Shown here piece after piece: positions 36,778 through 45,818 of a DNA stretch of 64,000 nt. The notes below the pieces were generated by a model. It searched no databases, was not told the origin of the DNA, and saw only the letters and a program-made list of their open reading frames with translations. This DNA comes from Arcobacteraceae bacterium (GTDB lineage: Bacteria > Campylobacterota > Campylobacteria > Campylobacterales > Arcobacteraceae), in assembly GCA_028375605.1 (NCBI GenBank), contig JAONGR010000003.1, forward strand, positions 19,049 through 83,048, in the 5' to 3' direction. Made by a program: the position numbers and the translations under genes. Numbering within the stretch: position 1 is the first letter of the stretch; each line of letters starts with the position of its first letter.

Positions 36778-37137
36778 ATGAGTAGAGCAAAAGATCTAAG
36801 TAAAAAGAATTCTTTAAGATTAAGAAGAAAAAAGAGAATTAGAGGAAGTATCAGCGGTTGTGCTGAAACTCCAAGATTAAGTATTTTTAAATCGAACAAA
36901 TATTTTTATGCACAAGCAATTAACGATGTAGCTGGTACAACACTAGCTGCAGTTGATTCAAGAGCACTTAAATTATCTGTTAATAAAGAAAATGTTGTAA
37001 GTGTAGCGGCTAAATTAGCTGAAACATTAAAATCTAAAAATATTGAATCAGTTGTATTTGATAGAAATGGTTACTTGTATCATGGTGTTGTAGCAACTTT
37101 TGCTGACGCACTAAGAGACAACGGAATCAAATTATAA
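36778..37137 (+). CDS. rplR: 50S ribosomal protein L18
   Basis: L18 of 119 residues: [34 protein letters not shown], then [26 protein letters not shown]. It binds 5S rRNA together with L5. Unremarkable length and spacing; AAGGTATAAA is the upstream region. Confidence 0.97.
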   Translation: MSRAKDLSKKNSLRLRRKKRIRGSISGCAETPRLSIFKSNKYFYAQAINDVAGTTLAAVDSRALKLSVNKENVVSVAAKLAETLKSKNIESVVFDRNGYLYHGVVATFADALRDNGIKL

Positions 37138-37143
37138 GGGGCA

Positions 37144-37587
37144 ATGATGGCAATTAATAGAGATGATTTCGAAGAAGCTATTGTTAAAATAGGTAGAGTT
37201 ACAAAAGTTGCTAAAGGTGGTAGACGATTTAGATTTACTGCTTTAGTAGTTGTTGGTGATAAAAACGGTACAGTTGGTTTTGGTGTTGGTAAAGCTAAAG
37301 AAGTTCCTGATGCTATTAAAAAAGCATTAGATGACGCATTTAAATCTTTAGTTACTGTTAAACTTAATGGTTCAACAATTAACCACGATATTGAATATAA
37401 ATATAACGCAAGTAGAATCTTACTTAAGCCTGCATCTGAAGGTACAGGACTTATTGCTGGTGGAGCCGCTAGACCTGTTCTAGAGCTTGCTGGTATTACA
37501 GATATTATTGCGAAGTCATTAGGATCTAATAACCCTAATAACCTTGTTCAAGCTACTGTTGAAGCATTAGCTAAGATAAAAGGATAA
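37144..37587 (+). CDS. rpsE: 30S ribosomal protein S5
   Basis: S5 of 147 residues ([82 protein letters not shown]). Two ATG codons stand in tandem at 37144 and 37147; the second has better spacing to AAGGGGC. rpmD (L30), found here in many bacteria, is absent. Confidence 0.97.
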   Translation: MMAINRDDFEEAIVKIGRVTKVAKGGRRFRFTALVVVGDKNGTVGFGVGKAKEVPDAIKKALDDAFKSLVTVKLNGSTINHDIEYKYNASRILLKPASEGTGLIAGGAARPVLELAGITDIIAKSLGSNNPNNLVQATVEALAKIKG

Positions 37588-37591
37588 TAAT

Positions 37592-37993
37592 ATGTCAATT
37601 TTACAAGATTTACAACCAGCTGATGGTAGTACAAAAAATCGAAAAAGAGTAGGTAGAGGTCAAGCTTCTGGTACTGGTAAGACTTCTGGTAGAGGTCAAA
37701 AAGGGCAAAAGTCTAGATCTGGTTATAAGATCAAAAGACATTTTGAAGGTGGTCAAATGCCACTTCAAAAGAGAGCTCCAAAAATTGGATTTCACTCAAG
37801 AGTTGCTAAACCTTATTCTATTAATGTAGATAAAGTTGTTAAAGTAGCAAATCTTGAAGAAATTACATTGGAAACAATTAAATCTGTATATAAATTATCA
37901 AAAGAAGTTACTAAAGTTAAACTAATTGGTTCAACTACTAGTGAATTAGCTTCTAAGATAAAAGACGAAAACGTTACATACACAGGTAAGTAA
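37592..37993 (+). CDS. rplO: 50S ribosomal protein L15
   Basis: L15 of 133 residues: [33 protein letters not shown] then [17 protein letters not shown]. It starts only four bases after rpsE, which leaves no room for rpmD. secY follows after five bases. Confidence 0.97.
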   Translation: MSILQDLQPADGSTKNRKRVGRGQASGTGKTSGRGQKGQKSRSGYKIKRHFEGGQMPLQKRAPKIGFHSRVAKPYSINVDKVVKVANLEEITLETIKSVYKLSKEVTKVKLIGSTTSELASKIKDENVTYTGK

Positions 37994-37998
37994 TTCTT

Positions 37999-39261
37999 AT
38001 GAATAAAGATCTATTAAATAAGATTTTAATTACATTAGGTTTTATTTTAATATACCGAATACTGGCATATGTGCCAGTACCAGGTGTAGATTTAACAGTG
38101 GTTAAAGAATTCTTCGACACTAACTCAAACAACGCATTAGGTTTAGTAAACATGTTCAGTGGGAACGCGGTTGAAAGACTAAGTATTATCTCATTAGGTA
38201 TCATGCCTTACATTACTGCCTCAATTATTATGGAATTATTAGCTGCAACATTTCCTGCTCTTGGAAAAATGAAAAAAGAGAGAGACGGAATGCAAAAGTA
38301 TATGCAAATCATTAGATATGCAACTATTGTTATTACATTTGTGCAAGCGATTGGTGTTTCTATGGGATTAAATTCTCTTACTGGAAGTTCTGGTCAAAGT
38401 GCAATTATGATTGATATGGATACTTTTGTTGCTGTTTCGACTATTTCTATGATAGCTGGTACAATGATGTTGATGTGGATTGGTGAACAAATCACACAAA
38501 GAGGTATTGGTAACGGTATTTCATTAATCATTTTTGCTGGTATTGTTTCGGCAATTCCAAGTGCAATTGGTGGTACTATTGATTTAGTTAATAATGGTCA
38601 AATGAACTTTTTAACAGTATTAGCTATTTTAGTTGTTATTTTAGGTACTGTTGGTGCTATTATATATGTTGAATTAGGGGAAAGAAGAGTTCCTGTTTCA
38701 TATAGTAGAAAAGTAATCATGCAAAATCAAAGTAAAAAAATTATGAATTATATTCCTATTAAAGTAAATTTAAGTGGTGTTATTCCTGTAATTTTTGCAA
38801 GTGCGATTTTAATGTTTCCAGCTACTATTTTACAAGGAACACAAAACGAAACTTTAATTGCTGTTGCTGATTATTTAAATCCTAATAGTTATACTTTTAA
38901 TTTTATTACGTTTTTATTTGTTGTATTCTTTGCTTATTTTTATGCTTCTATTACATTTAATGCAAAAGATATATCAGAAAACTTAAAAAAACAAGGTGGA
39001 TTTGTACCAGGTATTTCTCCTGGAATGGGTACTCAAAAGCTTTTAAATGAAGTTGCAAGTAGATTAACTTTTTGGGGTTCAATTTATCTTGGTATGATTG
39101 CTACTGTGCCATGGCTTATTGTTAAAGCTATGGGTGTTCCATTTTTCTTCGGAGGAACGGCTGTTTTAATTGTAGTTCAAGTTGCTATTGATACTATGAG
39201 AAAAATTGAAGCACAACAATACAATGACAAATATAACACTCTTAGTGCGACTGGTCTATAA
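37999..39261 (+). CDS. secY: Protein translocase subunit SecY
   Basis: The 420-residue channel subunit of the Sec translocon, with ten hydrophobic helices. Conserved parts include the start IYRILAYVPVPGVD near 14-27, the ALGLVNMFSGNAVERLSIISLGIMPYITASII stretch near 45-75, GIGNGISLIIFAGI near 170, and QGGFVPGISPGMGT near 335 in the cytoplasmic loop that contacts SecA and ribosomes. Export partners here include Sec-signal proteins such as the porin. The ribosome binding site is weak (AGGTAAG), so it may depend on coupling to rplO. Confidence 0.97.
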   Translation: MNKDLLNKILITLGFILIYRILAYVPVPGVDLTVVKEFFDTNSNNALGLVNMFSGNAVERLSIISLGIMPYITASIIMELLAATFPALGKMKKERDGMQKYMQIIRYATIVITFVQAIGVSMGLNSLTGSSGQSAIMIDMDTFVAVSTISMIAGTMMLMWIGEQITQRGIGNGISLIIFAGIVSAIPSAIGGTIDLVNNGQMNFLTVLAILVVILGTVGAIIYVELGERRVPVSYSRKVIMQNQSKKIMNYIPIKVNLSGVIPVIFASAILMFPATILQGTQNETLIAVADYLNPNSYTFNFITFLFVVFFAYFYASITFNAKDISENLKKQGGFVPGISPGMGTQKLLNEVASRLTFWGSIYLGMIATVPWLIVKAMGVPFFFGGTAVLIVVQVAIDTMRKIEAQQYNDKYNTLSATGL

Positions 39262-39268
39262 GTAAATT

Positions 39269-40030
39269 ATGGCAATTCCATTAAGAAAAGCTACTGACAT
39301 TGAGAAACTTCGCACAGCTGGTAAAGCAGTTGCTGCGACTCTAGATCATCTTGAAAAAAACGTTAAAGCAGGTATGACACTTTTAGAAGTGGATGCTATG
39401 GGTGAAAAGTATTTAAGAGCTTTAGGTGCAAGACCTGCATTTAAAGGGCTTTATGGTTTCCCAAATGCTGTATGTACATCTTTAAATGAAGTTGTTATTC
39501 ATGGTATGCCTACTGATGAAGTTTTAAAAGAAGGTGATATCCTAGGAATCGATATAGGTAGTGAAATTGACGGTTGGTATGGTGATGCTGCTATTACAAT
39601 GCCAATCGGTAAAATAAGCAAAGAAGATGAAGCTCTTATAGCTTGTAGTAAAGATGCTTTGTATCATGCGATTGATATCATAAGAGATGGTATGAGATTT
39701 AAAGAATTAAGTTTGGCACTAGAAGAGTTTATTACAGGACGTGGATACGTTCCTTTAGTAAAATTTTGTGGACATGGTATCGGGCGAGAGCCTCATTGTG
39801 ATCCTGAAGTACCAAACTATCTTGATAGTCCAAATCCTAAACAAGGACCTAAAATAAAAAATGGAATGATTTTTTGTTTAGAGCCTATGATATGTCAAAA
39901 AGATGAAGAGCCTATAATTGATGAGAATGATAAATGGTCTGTACGAAGTACAGATGGTTTACGCACAAGTCATTATGAGCATCAAGTTGCTATTGTAAAT
40001 GGCAAAGCTGAAATATTAACTAAACTGTAA
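39269..40030 (+). CDS. map: Methionine aminopeptidase
   Basis: Map removes the first methionine from new proteins. The 253 residues are type I without extension. The metal ligands are visible in GIDIGSEIDGWYGDAAITM (two Asp), GHGIGREPHCDPEVPNY (His), FCLEPMI (Glu) and SHYEHQVAIV (Glu). It starts 7 bases after secY with a poor ribosome binding site. infA follows 17 bases later. Confidence 0.96.
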   Translation: MAIPLRKATDIEKLRTAGKAVAATLDHLEKNVKAGMTLLEVDAMGEKYLRALGARPAFKGLYGFPNAVCTSLNEVVIHGMPTDEVLKEGDILGIDIGSEIDGWYGDAAITMPIGKISKEDEALIACSKDALYHAIDIIRDGMRFKELSLALEEFITGRGYVPLVKFCGHGIGREPHCDPEVPNYLDSPNPKQGPKIKNGMIFCLEPMICQKDEEPIIDENDKWSVRSTDGLRTSHYEHQVAIVNGKAEILTKL

Positions 40031-40047
40031 GTTAGAAGGGATAGAAA

Positions 40048-40266
40048 ATGGCAAAAGATGATGTAATTGTTGTTGATGGTAAAGTGAAAGAAGTTTTACC
40101 AAATGCAACATTTAAAGTTGAGCTTGATAATGGTCATATTGTATTATGTCATATATCAGGTAAAATGAGAATGCACTATATTAAAATTCTTTTAGGTGAT
40201 ACTGTAAAAGTTGAAATCACTCCTTATTCATTGGATAAGGGAAGAATCACACATAGATATAAATAA
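40048..40266 (+). CDS. infA: Translation initiation factor IF-1
   Basis: A 72-residue S1-like OB fold ([38 protein letters not shown]). IF-1 binds the 30S A site during initiation. It closes the operon; a strong terminator begins 15 bases after its stop. rpmJ, rpsM, rpsK and rpsD, which follow infA in many bacteria, are not here. Confidence 0.97.
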   Translation: MAKDDVIVVDGKVKEVLPNATFKVELDNGHIVLCHISGKMRMHYIKILLGDTVKVEITPYSLDKGRITHRYK

Positions 40267-40281
40267 AATATCTAAGTAATT

Positions 40282-40318
40282 AAAAAAGGGAGAAAGTGGA
40301 AACTTTCTCCCTTTTTTT
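40282..40318. terminator. Strong terminator after infA
   Basis: AAAAAAGGGAGAAAGT pairs with ACTTTCTCCCTTTTTT around GGAA, a 16-bp symmetric stem. It separates the 11-kb r-protein unit from the following genes and also serves the convergent HTH gene at 40330. Confidence 0.93.
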
Positions 40319-40329
40319 ATGTCAAATTT

Positions 40330-40566
40330 TTAGCTTACAGGAATCTTCGTTTTTTCTTGACTAATTCTTTCTTCTAATTTTTGTTTTTGATCTATTAAAA
40401 ACATTATATTTTCTTTTAATGCTTTTCTATCTTGATAAGATTCGATAATAAATTCATACAATTTAGGTCTGTTTTTTTTCCAATTATGTAGTGTTGTTTT
40501 ATTTACTTCAAGATCAATTTCCATTTTACGTAGACTGGGAGTATTTTTTACTTGCGGTGCTGTCAT
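40330..40566 (-). CDS. Small HTH-like protein
   Basis: A 78-residue protein. The central part (about 12-45: SLRKMEIDLEVNKTTLHNWKKNRPKLYEFI) looks like a helix-turn-helix, followed by a charged helix that could dimerise. No named family recognised; XRE- or phage-repressor-like small regulators are possible relatives. The upstream region (40567-40693) carries three GGAACAAA copies, two of them as an inverted repeat, which suggests autoregulation. AAGGATAA precedes the ATG. DNA binding is inferred only from this pattern. Confidence 0.6.
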   Translation of the reverse strand: MTAPQVKNTPSLRKMEIDLEVNKTTLHNWKKNRPKLYEFIIESYQDRKALKENIMFLIDQKQKLEERISQEKTKIPVS

Positions 40567-40608
40567 TGTTATCCTTAAATTATTTCATACTGGATTGTAC
40601 AACTATAT

Positions 40609-40658
40609 GGAACAAAAGTCAAATAAAAATTATAATTTGTTCCGTTTATTGGAACAAA
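40609..40658. promoter_or_regulatory. GGAACAAA repeat set between divergent genes
   Basis: GGAACAAAA at 40609-40617, then TTTGTTCC (40636-40643) and GGAACAAA (40651-40658) as a perfect 8-bp inverted repeat with a 7-base spacer. The sites lie before the HTH gene and 36-85 bases before the UDG-like gene. Likely operator sites; the binding protein is unproven. Confidence 0.5.
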
Positions 40659-40680
40659 TAATCTCAAAAGGTTAATTTTG

Positions 40681-40686
40681 TATAAT
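40681..40686 (+). promoter_or_regulatory. -10 box of the UDG-like gene
   Basis: TATAAT after TTTTG lies only 7 bases before the ATG at 40694, too near to leave a ribosome binding site. The transcript would start at or near the ATG. Confidence 0.45.
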
Positions 40687-40693
40687 TTCTTTG

Positions 40694-41344
40694 ATGAATA
40701 TTACAGAAAAAGTAAAAATAGAATTATTACAGATTTTAAAAATGAAAAAAATATTTGGTTTAGAGTATATGAATCAGCTGGATTTTCAAAACTACACAAG
40801 TATGGAAAGTAATTTACCTTCTAGCTTAGAAGTATTAAATGAGTATGTATCAAATTGTTCATTATGTGAGCTCTCAAAGGTTAAAACCTCTACCTCTTTT
40901 GTAAAAGGAAATATGAATAGTAAAATACTAATTGTTACTTTAAATGATACATTAGATAAAGAAAAAGAGTTTACTTATGTTGAGAATACATTTCAAGAAG
41001 TATTAAAACTTAGTATTAATGATATATACATGACAAATATATTAAAATGTAATACAGATAAATATAAAGAAAATTTTGACACAGAAGTATCAAAATGTAT
41101 TCATTATCTTGAGCAACAGATTAGTTTGATTAGACCTGAAATTATTATCACATTTGGAACATCATTTAAATATATGATGGAAAATAAGGATGTACTTACT
41201 GATATATCTGGTAATTTGTACAATTATAGAGGCATTAAACTTATCCCTTTACTTGGCATAGATTTTATTAGTAAAAATCCATCGTATAAAAAAAGAATGT
41301 TTAATGATATAATAAAAATAAAAAATATAATGGATGAAAAATGA
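40694..41344 (+). CDS. Uracil-DNA-glycosylase-family 4-like protein, catalytic motifs eroded
   Basis: A 216-residue protein with the [4Fe-4S] cysteine layout of family-4 UDGs: C55-x2-C58, C119 and C135, in the usual spacing. The other hallmarks are changed. The GEAPG loop with its water-activating acid reads IVTLNDTLDKE, and the HPS motif near the end reads KNPSYKKR. Uracil excision is therefore doubtful; an inactive or repurposed family member is a better reading. The start at ATG 40694 (TTG at 40691 also fits) lacks a ribosome binding site. The stop overlaps the next gene (ATGA). Confidence 0.65.
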   Translation: MNITEKVKIELLQILKMKKIFGLEYMNQLDFQNYTSMESNLPSSLEVLNEYVSNCSLCELSKVKTSTSFVKGNMNSKILIVTLNDTLDKEKEFTYVENTFQEVLKLSINDIYMTNILKCNTDKYKENFDTEVSKCIHYLEQQISLIRPEIIITFGTSFKYMMENKDVLTDISGNLYNYRGIKLIPLLGIDFISKNPSYKKRMFNDIIKIKNIMDEK

Positions 41345-42444
41345 AAAATATAAGTGCTTTAATAGTTGTTTTATTGATGTTGGTAGGTTGTACTGAAGTT
41401 AAGGAAAGTATAAAGACACCGGATATTGTTGTTGCCCAGCCTAAAGCTGTAGTTGTTCCTAAAGTAGAATTTATTGAGGAAGTTAAAAGCACTCCTATAT
41501 TAGTAGAAAAAGAAAAACACACAGATACTTTATCGATAATTTTCTCTTCTCAAAATATAGGTAAATACGCACTTGAGGCAACAAATAGTATTAATACTTA
41601 TTTATTGGATCAAAATAAAATGTTTAATTTTAAAGTATATGATTTAGAAGTACAAAATAAGCAAAATTTATATAAAGCTATTTTAGAAATTCAAAAAGAG
41701 AAAATAACTAAAGTAATTGCGATGATTACAAAGGAAGAATTAAAATCACTTAATGAGATAGATAATGTGAATAATATTCAATTTTACTTTCCTTTGATTA
41801 ATAAATATGATGTAAAAAATATAGAAGAGTTAAATAATATAAATTTTACATTTGGAGCAATAAGTTATAAAAAACAATTTGAGGAATTGATAAAATATTC
41901 GGCGAATACAAATTTAGTAGAATTTTATGGAAATTCAGGGATAGGTAGAACTTTGCATTCATATTTAGAAAATGTAAAAGTAAAATTTTCTAAAAAGATA
42001 GATGATAATAATGGTAGGTATAAATCTTTTTTAGAAAATAATTCAAGATTAAATAATAGTGTTGTTTTATTAAATACACCAATCATTAAGAGTTCAATTT
42101 TGCTATCTGCAATAAATGCACAGGAATTAAGTATTGTGTCTATTTTATCAACTCAATTAAACTATACACCTTTACTTTTCTCACTTACACAAAGACATGA
42201 TCGTAAAAAATTAATTATTGCAAATTCAATTGGTAGTATTCCTACTGAATTAGATGAGTATAATAATTTAATAGGGAATAATTTAAATTATAGTTGGGTT
42301 AATTATGCAACTATTGTTGGAGTAGAATATTTAACGAATGGAAATATAGATATTTTTAAAGATTTATCATTGGTTGATAATCAAGTAGAATATCCAGTAA
42401 ATTTATATAAGGTTGGAAATAACTCTTTTAAACGAATAAAATAA
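41341..42444 (+). CDS. Lipoprotein with periplasmic-binding-protein-like fold
   Basis: A 367-residue protein with a lipoprotein signal; the lipobox LVGC puts the lipidated cysteine at 17. The mature part has a low-complexity proline/valine/lysine linker and then alternating hydrophobic strands and helices reminiscent of type 1 periplasmic-binding proteins (LppC/LpoA and ABC substrate-binding families). No catalytic motif is visible. Role unknown; activation of a penicillin-binding protein or ligand sensing are guesses. It overlaps the UDG-like gene by four bases and so is coupled to it. Confidence 0.65.
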   Translation: MKNISALIVVLLMLVGCTEVKESIKTPDIVVAQPKAVVVPKVEFIEEVKSTPILVEKEKHTDTLSIIFSSQNIGKYALEATNSINTYLLDQNKMFNFKVYDLEVQNKQNLYKAILEIQKEKITKVIAMITKEELKSLNEIDNVNNIQFYFPLINKYDVKNIEELNNINFTFGAISYKKQFEELIKYSANTNLVEFYGNSGIGRTLHSYLENVKVKFSKKIDDNNGRYKSFLENNSRLNNSVVLLNTPIIKSSILLSAINAQELSIVSILSTQLNYTPLLFSLTQRHDRKKLIIANSIGSIPTELDEYNNLIGNNLNYSWVNYATIVGVEYLTNGNIDIFKDLSLVDNQVEYPVNLYKVGNNSFKRIK

Positions 42445-42464
42445 ATTCTTTAAGAATTTATTTT
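42438..42464. terminator. Palindromic terminator between lipoprotein and serB
   Basis: AAAATAAATTCTT and AAGAATTTATTTT, each 13 bases, flank one base at 42451. The gene ends of both convergent genes lie within or beside it. Confidence 0.6.
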
Positions 42465-43081
42465 ATGTGATTTAGTATTTGCGTTAAGTCTTTTGTATCG
42501 ATAATAATATTTGCTTCTTTTTTAAGAATATCTTTTGCACAAAAGGCTATTCTTGTATCAGCTTGTGCAAACATACTTCTATCATTCGCTCCATCTCCTA
42601 CAACTAAAGTATCTTCTCTTGATATTCCAAGAATATTTTGAAGTCTTTGAATCATATCACCTTTACTATAATCGAACATCATATCTCCACCAACTAAACC
42701 AGTTAGAACTCCATCTTTATGATGTAAAACATTTGAGAAATCTGCATCTAGTCCTAAAATATCTTTTGCAGGACTAGTTCCTACTCTAAATCCTCCAGAA
42801 AAACAGATGACTTTATATCCTTTAGCTTGAAGTGCAGGTACTATTTCAAGAGCACCTGGCATTAAAGGTAAGTTTTTACCTATTTCTACTACTTTATCAT
42901 AATTTAGACCTTTTAAGAGTTCTACTCTTGTAATTAAACTCTCAAAGAAATCTAACTTACCATTCATCGCTAAGTCAGTTATCTCTGCTACTTCTTTTTC
43001 TAAACCAAGTTCAGCTGCAAAAAAGTCTATTGTTTCACCATCCATTAATGTAGAATCAAAATCAAATACTGCTAATTTCAT
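42458..43081 (-). CDS. serB: Phosphoserine phosphatase SerB
   Basis: A HAD-family phosphatase giving serine from phosphoserine. The 207 residues have the nucleophile motif FDFDSTLMDGE (D7, D9), the motif II serine FSGGFRVG and motif IV GDGANDRSMF with its two aspartates. It lacks the ACT domain of longer SerB forms. It is convergent with the lipoprotein gene and divergent from the MetF-family gene. Confidence 0.92.
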   Translation of the reverse strand: MKLAVFDFDSTLMDGETIDFFAAELGLEKEVAEITDLAMNGKLDFFESLITRVELLKGLNYDKVVEIGKNLPLMPGALEIVPALQAKGYKVICFSGGFRVGTSPAKDILGLDADFSNVLHHKDGVLTGLVGGDMMFDYSKGDMIQRLQNILGISREDTLVVGDGANDRSMFAQADTRIAFCAKDILKKEANIIIDTKDLTQILNHIK

Positions 43082-43165
43082 TATTTATACCTTTTGTGTT
43101 ATAATATTAGCAATTATATCAACACTTTCGTTAGAAATTGATTTATTAATAAAGGTTAAACATAG

Positions 43166-44077
43166 ATGTTTGAAACACTTATAAAAACACTAGAAGAAGA
43201 TAAATATTTGACATTGGAAACAACTCCGCCTCATGAGCCAACTATGGATAATATTTTAAATAAAATAGAAGAATATAACTTAGATAAAAGAGTAGATGGT
43301 TTTAGTACAACGGATAATCCATTAGCAAAATTAAAATATGGTGCAATGTTTGCTAGTGTAAAATTACAGCAAAAATTTAATAAGCCAGTAATTGCTACTA
43401 TGAGTATGCGGGATAAAAATAAAATAGCATTACAAAGTGATTTAATTGGCGGAAATGATTTTGATATTAGAGCGGTATTAGCTCTAACTGGTGATCCTGC
43501 AAGTATGAGCGATCAGCCGCGAGCAAAAGGTGTTTTTGAATCAAATTCTACAATGCTTCTAGAGATAATTAACTCTTTTAATAATGGAATGGATTATGCT
43601 GGTAAACCTTTTAAGGTAAGACCTAAACCGATTTATCCTTTTTCAGTAATGAACTCTTATGCAAAAAATATGAAATCCTTAGAGAAAAGAATATTTAAAA
43701 AAGTCTCCAATAAAACGAGAGGAATTATTACTCAGCCAGTATATGATCTTGATAATGCAAAACAGTTAATTGGATATATGGAAAATGTTCAGCAGGAGTT
43801 TAAAGATGAAAGACAAAAGTCACAATTAATTATAGGTGTTTTCCCTATAACACGATTGAGAACGGCACAATTTTTATCTTCACATGTTCCAGGTATTTAC
43901 GTACCTCAAGATTGGATTGAAAAATTAGCAGCTGCTTCTAAAATAAGTATAGAAGAAGAATATAAAGTTGGTATGGAGTTGAGCTCTAATGTTTTAGAAT
44001 CAATACAAAAAATTCATCCAAAAATACATTTAATGACAGCAAATAAATTTGATGTTGCGAATGAACTAATTAAATAA
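43166..44077 (+). CDS. Methylenetetrahydrofolate reductase-family protein
   Basis: A 303-residue protein of the MTHFR fold. Visible features are EITTPPHEP (TLETTPPHEP) near 18, FSTTDNPLA near 46, VLALTGDPASM near 112, GIITQPVYD near 190 and IIGVFPITRL near 222. These match MTHFR-like proteins that bind FAD and folate. It lacks some residues I would want to call it MetF with certainty, and other enzymes share the fold. It precedes the 575-residue fusion gene by 10 bases. Confidence 0.72.
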   Translation: MFETLIKTLEEDKYLTLETTPPHEPTMDNILNKIEEYNLDKRVDGFSTTDNPLAKLKYGAMFASVKLQQKFNKPVIATMSMRDKNKIALQSDLIGGNDFDIRAVLALTGDPASMSDQPRAKGVFESNSTMLLEIINSFNNGMDYAGKPFKVRPKPIYPFSVMNSYAKNMKSLEKRIFKKVSNKTRGIITQPVYDLDNAKQLIGYMENVQQEFKDERQKSQLIIGVFPITRLRTAQFLSSHVPGIYVPQDWIEKLAAASKISIEEEYKVGMELSSNVLESIQKIHPKIHLMTANKFDVANELIK

Positions 44078-44087
44078 AAGGAAAATA

Positions 44088-45815
44088 ATGTTTACATTAA
44101 AAAAAATATGGAATGCTTTAAATCACGCTGGAAAACCATGGCAAATAGCGATGGCAGTTGCTTTAGGTATGTTAGTAGGATTTACACCAATTCTTTCTAT
44201 ACATAATATTTTAGTACTATTTATTGTATTGATTTTTAATATACATTTAGCCGTATTTTTATTGGCAGTATCTTTTTTTGGTCTGATTGGGTTAGCTTTA
44301 GATCCACTGTTTGCAATATTAGGTAAAATAATTTTAACTTCAAATGGATTGGATAGTTTATTTACATCTTGGTTTAATAATCCTTTTGGTCATTTAACAT
44401 ATTTTAATAATACAATTACAATGGGAAGTTTAGTTGTTTCTTTGGTATTATTTTTTATTGTATATAAAATGTCGGCTATTCTTTTAACAAAATATAGAAC
44501 AGTAATTGCTGTGAAAATAAAAAATATACCATTACTTAATAAAATGAATTTTTTTAAACAAGAGGAACAGTCTGCAGTAAAAACAATAAGGTTAGCAGGT
44601 GTTGTTGTTATTATTGCTTTAGTAGGTTTAGTTAGTATTTTTAATATTGTTTTTTTAGATAATATAATAAAGAACAATATTGAAACTGTAGTTAATGAAT
44701 CATCGAATAAAAATATTAAAATTGGAGGTTTATCAACTAGCTTTTTTAATTCTTCTATTAATATTCAAAATTTAGAAATAAGTGATAAAAAGAAAAAAGA
44801 TGAAAATATCAATGTTAAAAATATAACATTAGATATCTCTTTGGGACAACTTATTTTTGAAAGAGCTATTATTGATAATCTAAAAGTGGATGGTATTAGT
44901 TTCCCTTCTGATGTTGTAGTAACAGAAAAAACTGAATCTAAATCGACATCTAACAATAAACCTACATCTGAAACAAAGAAAAAATCTCCTAATATTACTG
45001 ATTTAAATAGTCTTAATAAGATCAATATACAAAAAGATTTTGATAAAGAGATCAAAAATCAATTTGAAAAATATAAAGGATATTATGAACAAATCAAACC
45101 ATTATTTAATAAAGAACAAGAAACTGTTCAAAAAAGAGATGATGGTAAATATGTTTATTATCCATTAGAATCGACACTTCCCCAATTTCTTATTAAACAA
45201 GGTACCTTTTCTATTATTAAGAATGAATTTTTAATTAACGGTAGTTTTAAAGATTTTACAACAAATCAGTATTTATATCAAAAACCATTTGTTATCTTTG
45301 TTAATACTGAAGCAGAAAAAATAGGAAATGTAATCGTAAATGGATCTTTTATCGAGACTAAGAAACTAAATCAAGATAAATTAAATATAAAACTGAATGG
45401 TTATTCTATCTCAGACCAAGAGGAAAAAAACTTTAGTATTTCAAATACAGTTATTGATACAGAAATGGATTTAAATATTTTGAATAAAAGTAAAATTAAT
45501 GGTGCTCAATCTATTAAAGTTTTAACTACAGATATTCAAGTTCCCAAAAGTAATAAGTATATTGTAATACTAAATAAATCTTTGATTCAAACAAAAGGTA
45601 TCAAAGCAAATGTAGCGATTTCTGGAACTTTAAGTAATCCAAAATTTAAAATAAATTCTAATATTGATAGTATAATAAAAAAGAAAGTTAAAGCTGTATT
45701 AAAATCTCAAAAAAATGCTATTAAAGATGAAGTGAAAAATAAAGTAAAAGATAAAGTTAAAGACAAACTTAATGATAAACTCGATGGTAAATTAAAAGGG
45801 ATATTAGGTTTTTAA
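44088..45815 (+). CDS. Fusion-like protein: TIGR03546-type membrane domain plus AsmA-like periplasmic domain
   Basis: A 575-residue protein in two parts. Residues 1-160 are hydrophobic and read like the TIGR03546 (DUF2062-like) family: KPWQIAMAVALGMLVGFTPIL at the start and several helices. From about 165 a further membrane segment leads to a long region with AsmA-like features (LEISDKKKK..., NVKNITLDISLGQLIFERAIIDNLKVDGI) as in the TIGR03545 family. The end is a lysine-rich amphipathic repeat (about 538-575). In gammaproteobacteria the two families are separate neighbouring genes. Function unknown; a lipid- or envelope-transport role by analogy with AsmA is speculation. Confidence 0.68.
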   Translation: MFTLKKIWNALNHAGKPWQIAMAVALGMLVGFTPILSIHNILVLFIVLIFNIHLAVFLLAVSFFGLIGLALDPLFAILGKIILTSNGLDSLFTSWFNNPFGHLTYFNNTITMGSLVVSLVLFFIVYKMSAILLTKYRTVIAVKIKNIPLLNKMNFFKQEEQSAVKTIRLAGVVVIIALVGLVSIFNIVFLDNIIKNNIETVVNESSNKNIKIGGLSTSFFNSSINIQNLEISDKKKKDENINVKNITLDISLGQLIFERAIIDNLKVDGISFPSDVVVTEKTESKSTSNNKPTSETKKKSPNITDLNSLNKINIQKDFDKEIKNQFEKYKGYYEQIKPLFNKEQETVQKRDDGKYVYYPLESTLPQFLIKQGTFSIIKNEFLINGSFKDFTTNQYLYQKPFVIFVNTEAEKIGNVIVNGSFIETKKLNQDKLNIKLNGYSISDQEEKNFSISNTVIDTEMDLNILNKSKINGAQSIKVLTTDIQVPKSNKYIVILNKSLIQTKGIKANVAISGTLSNPKFKINSNIDSIIKKKVKAVLKSQKNAIKDEVKNKVKDKVKDKLNDKLDGKLKGILGF

Positions 45816-45818
45816 AAT

